Positions 35,196 to 42,315 of a DNA stretch of 64,000 nucleotides are shown here, piece after piece (position 1 is the stretch's first letter; the number at the start of each line of letters is the position of its first letter). This DNA is from DATARH01 sp963705325. Lineage in GTDB: Bacteria > Pseudomonadota > Alphaproteobacteria > ATCC43930 > CGMCC-115725. The notes under the pieces were generated by a model. The model was given only the letters and a program-made list of their open reading frames with translations, was not told the DNA's origin and made no database searches. The stretch spans positions 3,782,001-3,846,000 of the forward strand of contig OY970069.1 of assembly GCA_963705325.1 (NCBI GenBank). Reading direction: 5' to 3'. Position numbers and translations under genes: made by a program.

Positions 35196-36394
35196 CTACC
35201 GGACACCAAGCGCGGCGACCCCGGGCAATTCCTTGCCTTCCAGCCATTCGAGGAACGCGCCGCCGGCGGTGGAAACGTAAGTGAGCTTGTCTTCGACCCC
35301 GGCCGCGGCGAGGGCCGCCACGGTGTCGCCGCCGCCGGCGACGCTGAGCAACTTCTTGGCCTGAGTCAGCTCGGCGATTTTCTTCGCGAGCGCGACCGTG
35401 GCGCGGTCGAAGGGCGGCGTCTCGAACGCGCCGACCGGCCCGTTCCACACCAGCGTCTTGCACTGGCCGAGCGCCGCGGAGATGCGCGCGACGCTGTCGG
35501 GGCCAATGTCGAGGATCATCGCGTTTTGCGGCACCGCGTTGACCCCGACCGTGCGGGTCACCACCCCCGGCTTCAGCTCCTCGGCCGTTACCGCATCATC
35601 CGGCAGGATCACCTCGCAGCCGCGCTTCCCGGCCGCCGCCAGCACATCGCGCGCGGTGTCGGCCATTTCCTTCTCGCACAGCGAGCGGCCGACCGGCCGG
35701 CCTTGCGCGAACAAGAATGTGTTCGCCATCGCTCCGCCGATCGCCAGCCTGTCGACCTTGGAGATGATGAATTTCAACAGGTCGAGTTTGGTCGAGACCT
35801 TCGACGCCGCCGATCAGCGCCATCACCGGATGCTCCGGATGTTCGAGCGCGGCGCCGAGCGCCTCCAGCTCGGCCTGCATCAGCTTCCCGGCCGCGTTCG
35901 GCAACAGATGGGCGAGCGCCGCGATCGAGGCATGCGCGCGATGCGCCGCCGAAAACGCGTCGTCGATATAGAGATCGCCAAGCGCCGCGAGCTGCCTTGC
36001 GAACCCCGGATCGTTTTTTTCCTCTTCGGGATGGAAGCGCAGGTTTTCCAGCAGCGCCACCTCGCCCGGTTTCAGCGCGGTAACGACCCTCTCGGCCGCG
36101 CGGGCCGATGCAATCGCTGGCGAAATGCACCGCCTCGCCGCCGATCGCCCGGCTCAACGGTTCGACCAGCTGCCGCAGCGAATTCTCGGTGTCCGGTCCC
36201 TTCGGGCGGCCGAAATGCGACATCACCACCACCATGGCCTTGCGCGCGACCAGCGTCTCGATGGTCGGCGCCAGCCGCTCGATCCGCGTCGCGTCGGTGA
36301 CCTTGCCGTCCTTGACCGGCACATTGAGGTCCGCGCGCAGCAGCACGCGTTTACCCGCGACATCGAGATCGTCGATCGTGTGGAACCGCGGCAT
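35196..36394 (-). CDS. pgk: Phosphoglycerate kinase, frame-disrupted
   Basis: Glycolytic and Calvin-cycle enzyme that moves phosphate between 1,3-bisphosphoglycerate and ADP. Three frames hold one protein. The first runs MPRFHTIDDLDVAGKRVLLRADLNVP, VVVMSHFGRPKG (to about 36090). The second has ALLENLRFHPEEEKNDPGFA and YIDDAFSAAHRAHAS (to about 35800). The third has IGGAMANTFL, ILPDDAVTAE, LVWNGPVGAFE and GGGDTVAAL to 35196. Two indels give about 399 aa, the normal length. Being a single essential gene, it was most likely intact in the cell. Confidence 0.88.
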
Positions 36395-36502
36395 CGCCTC
36401 ATCGCCTCCCGGATAGACTGCGAGCGATTAAAGCGGAGCGGGGCAGGGAAGTGCAAACGAGCCATTGCAAACGCGCCGCCGCGGCATAATTCCTGTGGCG
36501 TT

Positions 36503-37546
36503 ATGGCGACCGCGCTCGACAAACTCGTCTACGACGCCGCACAAACCGCGCGGGTGTCCTGGTATTTCGGGCAGAAGCTGCTGGCCGCGCGGCTGACCAA
36601 GCCGATGAAGCTGCCGGAGCGCCTGAAGGGCCGGGCGATGCCTAATCGCCAACGCATCCTCGCCGACCTGCGCAAGCTCCTGGAGCAGGACTGGCACAAC
36701 ATCGCGGCCGGGGTCTACGCGGCGCCGCGAGAGTGGCGCGGCAATCCGCTCGCCGAGCTCGGCCGCGCCGCCGATTTCTTCGCCGATCTCGGCGCCGTCG
36801 ATGCCCGTCGCCACGGCGACCCGCGCGACAGGCTGCTAACGCTGCCCGAGGCCCAACGCTACCCCGCCTATTATCGCCGCCACTTCCACTTCCAAAGCGA
36901 CGGCTATTTGAGCGCCGCCTCGGCCGAGCGCTACGACCACCAGGTCGAGGTGTTGTTCGGCGGCGGCGCAGCGGCGATGCGCCGGCAGGCGCTGGTGCCG
37001 TTGCGCGAGGCGCTGCTGGAAACCGCGGGCGGTGCGCGTTCGGCCCGACTGCTCGATATCGCTTGCGGCACTGGCGGTTTTCTCGCCGAGGTCAAACGGA
37101 ATTACCCACGCCTCGCAATAACCGGGATCGACTTGTCGATGCCTTATCTGGCGGTTGCGCGGGGCCGTCTCGCCGCGTGGTCGCGCGTCGCGCTCGCCCA
37201 GGCAAATGCCGAGGCGCTTCCCTTTGCGGACAAGAGTTTCGACATCGTCGCCTGTGTCTATTTGTTTCACGAGCTGCCCCATCGCGCTCGCCAGGCGGTC
37301 GCCGGCGAAATTCGTCGCGTGCTGCGGCCGGGCGGGCGACTGATCTTCCTCAATTCACTGCAGACCGGGGACGAGCCCGATTACGACGCGATGCTCGAGT
37401 GGTTTCCGGTGGCCTTTCACGAACCCTACTACGCCAGTTACTTGCGCGAGGATCTGGACCGGCTGTTCGATCCCGGTTTCGCGCCAACGGCGGGGCTTCC
37501 CGCCTATTTCTCGAAGGTGCTGAGCTACCGGCGGAGCGACGGCTAA
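36503..37546 (+). CDS. Class I SAM-dependent methyltransferase
   Basis: 347 aa from the ATG at 36503. An N-terminal helical region (1-150, basic, with RRHFHFQSDGYLSAASAERYDHQVEVLFGG) is followed by a Rossmann methyltransferase fold: motif I LLDIACGTGGFLAEV, motif II GIDLSMPYL, then FDIVACVYLFHELPH and VLRPGGRLIFLNS. Substrate unknown. The long N-terminal part is shared by a group of alphaproteobacterial methyltransferases of unknown role. It is divergent from pgk. Confidence 0.8.
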   Translation: MATALDKLVYDAAQTARVSWYFGQKLLAARLTKPMKLPERLKGRAMPNRQRILADLRKLLEQDWHNIAAGVYAAPREWRGNPLAELGRAADFFADLGAVDARRHGDPRDRLLTLPEAQRYPAYYRRHFHFQSDGYLSAASAERYDHQVEVLFGGGAAAMRRQALVPLREALLETAGGARSARLLDIACGTGGFLAEVKRNYPRLAITGIDLSMPYLAVARGRLAAWSRVALAQANAEALPFADKSFDIVACVYLFHELPHRARQAVAGEIRRVLRPGGRLIFLNSLQTGDEPDYDAMLEWFPVAFHEPYYASYLREDLDRLFDPGFAPTAGLPAYFSKVLSYRRSDG

Positions 37547-37587
37547 CACCATATCTTGTTTCCTGTTGGCGACGACCCACAAGGGTG

Positions 37588-37603
37588 CTACCGTATGTGG
37601 TAG
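37588..37603. promoter_or_regulatory. Short inverted repeat upstream of gcrA
   Basis: CTACC-GTATGT-GGTAG lies 37-52 bp before the gcrA ATG. It could be an operator or part of a promoter. The arms are only 5 bp, so chance is possible. Confidence 0.3.
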
Positions 37604-37639
37604 GGCTTATTGCCCGGCCTACAGAATACGGTGGGGGAC

Positions 37640-37987
37640 ATGGATATAGGCACCTGGACACCCGAGCGCATCGACCAACTGACTGTCCTGTGGGACGAGG
37701 GGGTCACCACCGCCGAGATCGGCCGCCGCATCGGCGTTACCAAGAACGCGGTAATCGGCAAGGTGCACCGCCTCGGCCTGGTGCCGCGAGTCATCACGGT
37801 CAAGCCGGCGCCGCGCCGTAACGTGTTCGAGTTTACCGGGCCCGTCTGCATGTGGCCGCACGGGCACCCCGGCGACGACGATTTCCATTTCTGCGGCGGT
37901 CGGCCGGTGCCTGGCAAACCTTACTGCGAGCAGCACTCGGCGATTGCTTACATGAAGCCGAAAGAGCCGAAGTCGAACGCCGCTTAG
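37640..37987 (+). CDS. gcrA: GcrA cell cycle regulator
   Basis: 115 aa from the ATG at 37640, preceded by a GTGGGGGA ribosome-binding site. The N-terminal DNA-binding helix-turn-helix reads WTPERIDQLTVLWDEGVTTAEIGRRIG then VTKNAVIGKVHRLGL. The C-terminal motif CMWPHGHPGDDDFHFCGG and PYCEQHSAIAY is the conserved GcrA Cys/His region. GcrA binds sigma-70 and promoters with methylated GANTC sites. The protein is shorter than Caulobacter GcrA, with a short linker. Its stop overlaps the convergent arsC stop. Confidence 0.92.
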   Translation: MDIGTWTPERIDQLTVLWDEGVTTAEIGRRIGVTKNAVIGKVHRLGLVPRVITVKPAPRRNVFEFTGPVCMWPHGHPGDDDFHFCGGRPVPGKPYCEQHSAIAYMKPKEPKSNAA

Positions 37988-38325
37988 ATCACCTTCAACA
38001 CGTTCTCCGGCGGGCGGCCCAGCGCCGCCTTGCCGCCGGATACAACGATCGGCCGCTCGACGATGATCGGGTGCGTGGCCATCGCTGCGATCAGCTGATC
38101 CTCCGACAGTTTGGCAACATCGACGCCGGCCGCGGCCGCTTCCTTCTTTCGCACGATGGCCTTGACCGGCAGCTTCAGCTGTCCGAGCAGCGTTTTCAGC
38201 TGCGCCACAGTATACGGTGTCTTCAGATATTCGATGACGGTCGGTTCGATCCCCTTGTCACGCAAAAGGGCAAGGGTCTTGCGCGAGGTATTGCAGCGTG
38301 GATTGTGGTAGATCGTCACCGGCAT
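37984..38325 (-). CDS. arsC: ArsC-family arsenate reductase (glutaredoxin type)
   Basis: 113 aa from MPVTIYHNPRCNTSRKTL at 38325, with GGAGGCGACCG upstream. The catalytic Cys is in HNPRCNTS (residue 11). IEYLKTPYT and the late ATHPIIVERPIVV are conserved in the Spx/ArsC family. It would reduce arsenate with glutathione/glutaredoxin, though many members in this family have no proven arsenate role. No other ars gene is near. Confidence 0.8.
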   Translation of the reverse strand: MPVTIYHNPRCNTSRKTLALLRDKGIEPTVIEYLKTPYTVAQLKTLLGQLKLPVKAIVRKKEAAAAGVDVAKLSEDQLIAAMATHPIIVERPIVVSGGKAALGRPPENVLKVI

Positions 38326-38443
38326 CGGTCGCCTCCGGAAGATATTTTTGTCGATTGTCGGTCCTTGAAGTGACTTCGCCAAGTGGATATCGCCAGCGCA
38401 TCCGAGCGACTCGTCTGCGGCGCCACACTGCCGGGCTGAGCCA

Positions 38444-39658
38444 ATGACAGAGCCCACGCATGCCGTCGAAGGCAAGACGTCGTACCTCATTTTCCGTCTT
38501 CGGACGCCGGAGAAACGACGCCGAGCATTCATCTGTGTTGGCGCGACCCTGATTGCAGTGGCGATCATCGCGTTCCTGCCTCGCCAGCGCTTCGCGGCGG
38601 CGACTTTTCTGCTGGCCGGGGTCGCTTATTTCTCAATCCTCGCGAGCCAGGCGCGCGGCCGCTGGCGTGACATCCTGCTCTTGGTGGCGGCGTTGTTCGT
38701 CGTCCCCGCCATCGGCGAGGTCATTTTCGCGGCGATCACGACGCCACCACCACCCTTCGCGCATTATTCGACAAATATCGAGAGCCAGCCTCCAATGCTG
38801 GGTTACGCATTGGCGCCGTCGAAGACGGCCCATGTCGTCAAGGTTACCGCCGACGGCCGACCGGTCTTCGACACCACCTACACGATCGACGAGCACGGGC
38901 TCCGCCGGACTGAATCCAATCCTGACGGACCCACCGTCGCCTTCTTCTTCGACTCGATGACTTTCGGCGAGGGCGTGGAAGACAGCCAAACCCTGCCGCA
39001 GCAATTCTCCGACCTGACGGGAAGGCGGTATCGCGTCCTTAATTTCGGCGTACCGGGCTATGGACCGCAAGCCATGCTGCGGACCCTTGAGACCGGTTAT
39101 CATGATGATCTGCTCGGCCGGCCCGCTCTATTCGTCATTCAGACGGCGGCCTGGCACGCGGAGAGGGCGGCCTGCCGCCCTACCTTTGTCTGGCGCACGC
39201 CACGTTATGCCCTGGTCGATGGAAAGGCCGTGTTTCAAGGCCGTTGCGCCGAAGGGTTCACGCTCTGGGCCTCGCTCAAGCTTCACCAAAGCTATCTGTA
39301 CGAGCGGGTGATCCGACCGCAGCTGATCGACCAACAACACGATCTCGACCTGTATCTCGCCGAAATGCGCGGCATCCTGCAGCTCATCACTCAAAAATAT
39401 GGATCACGAGCGATCATCCTCTGCTATCCGTCGAAGAGCGACCAGTTCGCCGGAACGACATACACGAATGACAAAATCATCGAGGCGTTCCGCGACAGCG
39501 GCGCGACCGTGATCGACCTGTCCCAGACCGATAAGGGCATCGACGGTATGGCCATCCCGGGCGACGGGCACCCGACCGCTAAAGCGCACCGGTTACACGC
39601 AGCACTGCTTCGCGACGCCATCGCCGACACCGCCGCGATCAAGTCGGATCGCCAATAG
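38444..39658 (+). CDS. Membrane-anchored SGNH/GDSL-type hydrolase with variant block I
   Basis: 404 aa. N-terminal membrane segments (about 26-100: FICVGATLIAVAIIAFL, AATFLLAGVAYFSIL, DILLLVAALFVVPAIG) precede a periplasmic SGNH domain. Block I is FFFDSMTFGEGVED, so the usual GDS is FDS while the Ser remains. Asn is in FGVPGYGPQAM and the final catalytic pair in GDGHPTAKAH (DxxH-like). Such proteins modify surface polysaccharides or lipids by acyl transfer or hydrolysis. No polysaccharide genes are adjacent. Confidence 0.7.
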   Translation: MTEPTHAVEGKTSYLIFRLRTPEKRRRAFICVGATLIAVAIIAFLPRQRFAAATFLLAGVAYFSILASQARGRWRDILLLVAALFVVPAIGEVIFAAITTPPPPFAHYSTNIESQPPMLGYALAPSKTAHVVKVTADGRPVFDTTYTIDEHGLRRTESNPDGPTVAFFFDSMTFGEGVEDSQTLPQQFSDLTGRRYRVLNFGVPGYGPQAMLRTLETGYHDDLLGRPALFVIQTAAWHAERAACRPTFVWRTPRYALVDGKAVFQGRCAEGFTLWASLKLHQSYLYERVIRPQLIDQQHDLDLYLAEMRGILQLITQKYGSRAIILCYPSKSDQFAGTTYTNDKIIEAFRDSGATVIDLSQTDKGIDGMAIPGDGHPTAKAHRLHAALLRDAIADTAAIKSDRQ

Positions 39659-39708
39659 GAAGCCCGAACCCTATACTTTCAATTCGGAACCGATTGAGGA
39701 ACAAGCTC

Positions 39709-41535
39709 ATGCCTGCCTTCACGACAAGGCCCGAAATCCAGGGCACCTTTGGTGTGGTCGCTTCGACGCACTGGCTGGCAAGCGCTGTGGCGATGGCAGC
39801 GCTGGAAAAGGGCGGCAATGCATTCGACGCCGCGGCGGCGGCCGGACTGACGCTGCAGGTCGTCGAACCGCACCTCAACGGCCCACTGGGTGAAGCGCCG
39901 ATCCTGGTGTGGAGTGAAAAGAACCGACGCTGCGATATGATCTGCGGCCAAGGCGTGGCGCCGGAGCGGGCGACCATCGCGCATTACCGCGGCTTGGGGC
40001 TCAACCTCGTGCCCGGGACGGGTCTCTTGGCCGCGGCGGTGCCTGGTGCGTTCGACGGCTGGATGCGGCTGTTGCGCGATTTTGGCACGCTCCCGCTCAG
40101 CGACATCCTCAGTCCGGCAATCGGCTACGCCGAGAAGGGTTATCCACTAGCTTGGCGCATCCCGGTCACGATCTCGACCGTGGCCGAGATGTTCCGCCGC
40201 GCCTGGCCGAGTTCGGCCGCGGTCTATCTGCCGAACGGCGAACCGCCCAAGGCCGGGCAGTTATTCCGCAATCCTGGGCTCGCCGCGACCTACAAGCGGG
40301 TGCTCGCCGAGGCCGAAGCCGGCGGCGGCGACCGCGAGCGCGTCATCGACCGCGCTCGCGACGCCTGGTATCGCGGTTTTGTCGCCGAGGCGATCGACCG
40401 TTTCTGCCGCACCGAAAAGGTGCTCGATTCCTCCGGTCGGCGGCATAACGGCGTCCTGACCGCCGACGACATGGCGCGCTGGCAGGCGCCTGTCGAGACG
40501 CCGCTAACCTACGACTACAAGGGCTACACGGTCGTGAAGGGCGGGCCGTGGAGCCAGGGGCCGGTACTGCTGCAGCAACTGGCGCTGCTCTCAGGCTTCG
40601 ACCTCGACGACACCGACCCGGTCGGGCCCGATTTTGTCCATGTCGTGACCGAATGCGCCAAGCTCGCCTATCTCGACCGCGAGGCCTGGTATGGCGATCC
40701 CGATTTCGTCGACGTGCCGATGACGACTCTGCTGAGCCCCAGCTATAACGACGCTCGTCGCAGGCTGGTCGGTGATCGCGCCTCGATCGAGTTGCGGCCA
40801 GGCAGCCCTGACGGGCGCGCGCCGCAATTCATGGTTGGCGGCGCCGAGCTCGCCTCGATGGCGGCTGGCCTGGGCGAGCCGACGGTCGGCGCCTTTGTGG
40901 GCGGCATCGGCGAGCCGACGACGAGCCCGGTCGGCGCGGTCGCCGGCGACACCTGCCACGTCGACGTCGTCGACCGTTGGGGCAACATGGTCTCGGCGAC
41001 GCCGAGCGGCGGCTGGCTGCAATCCTCGCCGGTCGTTCCGGAGCTCGGCTTCTGCCTCGGTACGCGGCTGCAGATCTCCTGGCTCGACGAAAGCTCGCCG
41101 TCGAGCCTGCAACCCGGCAAGCGGCCGCGCAGCACGCTGTCGCCGACGCTCGCGTTCAAGGACGGCGCGCCCTACATGGCGTTCGGCACACCGGGCGGCG
41201 ACGGGCAGGACCAGTGGTCGCTGCAGCTTTTCCTGCATCACCTCCATCACGGGATGAACCTCCAGGAGGCGATCGACTGCCCAGAGTTCAATACCGAGCA
41301 CGCGCCAAGTTCGTTCTATCCGCGGGCCGCCAACCCCGGACACCTCGCGCTCGAAGGCCGCTTCCCGAAAGCGACCGCGCAGGCGCTCGGCGAACGCGGC
41401 CATCGCGTGCAGATCGGCGAGACCTGGTCTGGTGGCCGGCTTGCCGCGTGCAGCCGGGAAGAGACGCCCGAAGGCCGCATCCTCAAGGCCGGGGCCAACC
41501 CGCGCGGCATGCAGAGCTACGCCGCCGGCCGCTGA
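39709..41535 (+). CDS. Gamma-glutamyltransferase family protein without signal peptide
   Basis: 608 aa from the ATG at 39709, preceded by GAGGAA. Ntn-hydrolase of the GGT family: KGGNAFDAAAAAGLTLQVVEPH, then the cleavage/nucleophile Thr in VAGDTCHVDVVDRWGNMVS, and PGKRPRSTLSPTLAF and GTPGGDGQDQW near the end. Classical GGTs are exported and split glutathione. Here no signal peptide is visible, so it may act on another gamma-glutamyl or amide compound in the cytoplasm. Confidence 0.82.
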   Translation: MPAFTTRPEIQGTFGVVASTHWLASAVAMAALEKGGNAFDAAAAAGLTLQVVEPHLNGPLGEAPILVWSEKNRRCDMICGQGVAPERATIAHYRGLGLNLVPGTGLLAAAVPGAFDGWMRLLRDFGTLPLSDILSPAIGYAEKGYPLAWRIPVTISTVAEMFRRAWPSSAAVYLPNGEPPKAGQLFRNPGLAATYKRVLAEAEAGGGDRERVIDRARDAWYRGFVAEAIDRFCRTEKVLDSSGRRHNGVLTADDMARWQAPVETPLTYDYKGYTVVKGGPWSQGPVLLQQLALLSGFDLDDTDPVGPDFVHVVTECAKLAYLDREAWYGDPDFVDVPMTTLLSPSYNDARRRLVGDRASIELRPGSPDGRAPQFMVGGAELASMAAGLGEPTVGAFVGGIGEPTTSPVGAVAGDTCHVDVVDRWGNMVSATPSGGWLQSSPVVPELGFCLGTRLQISWLDESSPSSLQPGKRPRSTLSPTLAFKDGAPYMAFGTPGGDGQDQWSLQLFLHHLHHGMNLQEAIDCPEFNTEHAPSSFYPRAANPGHLALEGRFPKATAQALGERGHRVQIGETWSGGRLAACSREETPEGRILKAGANPRGMQSYAAGR

Positions 41536-41683
41536 GCCAAAGGAACTCGCGGCGACTGCTCGATCCGTTGCGCCCATCGGCCGAAAGCGGGACAATGCCG
41601 CCGCCAACGCGACGCACGGCGAGGATCCGATCGACCCAGCAACCACGACCATTCGGACGCCACGGCCGCGAGCCGCCGCTGCC

Positions 41684-42196
41684 GTGGTGATGGGCGTATC
41701 GGGTTCGGGCAAATCCACCGTCGGCGCGGTGCTCGCCACCCGGCTCGGTTGGGCGTTTGTCGACGGCGATTCCCTGCACCCGCCGGCCAACATCGCCAAG
41801 ATGCACGCCGGCGTGCCGCTCGACGACCATGACCGCGAACCCTGGCTCGACGCTATCGCCGCGCAGATTGAATCCTGGATCGAAGAGGGAAGACCAGGCG
41901 TCGTCACGTGTTCGGCGCTGAAGCGGCGCTATCGCGACCGGATCATCGTCGGCCGGGCGGATGTGCGGCTGATCTACCTCTCGGGATCGCACGAGGTGAT
42001 CGGCGCGCGTCTTGCTGGGCGGCACGGACACTTTATGCCTGCGAGCCTGCTCGACAGCCAGTTCGCGACGCTCGAGCCGCCGGATCCGGATGAGGGTGCG
42101 ACTGTCGTGGATATCGACCAACCGGTCGCGGCGGTTGTCGACGAGATCGTCACCGCCTTGTCACCGCAAACGGTCACGATGATGGTGCGGACATGA
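41684..42196 (+). CDS. gntK: Gluconokinase, start uncertain
   Basis: About 170 aa. P-loop VVMGVSGSGKSTVG at the very start, then FVDGDSLHPPANIAKMHAG and CSALKRRYRD, RHGHFMPASLLDSQFATLE. It phosphorylates gluconate to 6-phosphogluconate. No ATG lies upstream in frame within the usual few residues; GTG at 41684 or ATG at 41690 are the only near choices, so a lost start or indel is possible. First gene of the pentose-phosphate operon; its product is the substrate of gnd further along. Confidence 0.82.
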   Translation: MVMGVSGSGKSTVGAVLATRLGWAFVDGDSLHPPANIAKMHAGVPLDDHDREPWLDAIAAQIESWIEEGRPGVVTCSALKRRYRDRIIVGRADVRLIYLSGSHEVIGARLAGRHGHFMPASLLDSQFATLEPPDPDEGATVVDIDQPVAAVVDEIVTALSPQTVTMMVRT

Positions 42197-42212
42197 TTGC
42201 CGACGCCCCAGA

Positions 42213-42226
42213 TGCCGCATGCGGCA
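42213..42226. promoter_or_regulatory. 14-bp perfect palindrome upstream of tal-pgi
   Basis: TGCCGCATGCGGCA lies 17 bp after the gntK stop. It may be an operator or fold in the mRNA. A second 14-bp palindrome follows at 42276. Confidence 0.35.
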
Positions 42227-42275
42227 CTTTCGCACCATATAAGGAACTCTCGACGGATATCGGGTTCATCGAAGA

Positions 42276-42289
42276 GACGCCCGGGCGTC
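42276..42289. promoter_or_regulatory. Second 14-bp perfect palindrome upstream of tal-pgi
   Basis: GACGCCCGGGCGTC lies 27 bp before the tal-pgi ATG. Its role is unknown. Confidence 0.35.
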
Positions 42290-42315
42290 AGCCGTACGAC
42301 AAGGAGTAGGAGCCA

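Noticed and set aside
35039..35284. Short plus-strand frames after the LexA-type box as a possible SOS gene
   Set aside because: They run into pgk antisense, lack any known motif, and differ between frames, so coding is not supported.
41432..41683. Upstream extension of the gluconokinase frame
   Set aside because: It overlaps the gamma-glutamyltransferase gene and has no homology to the kinase family.
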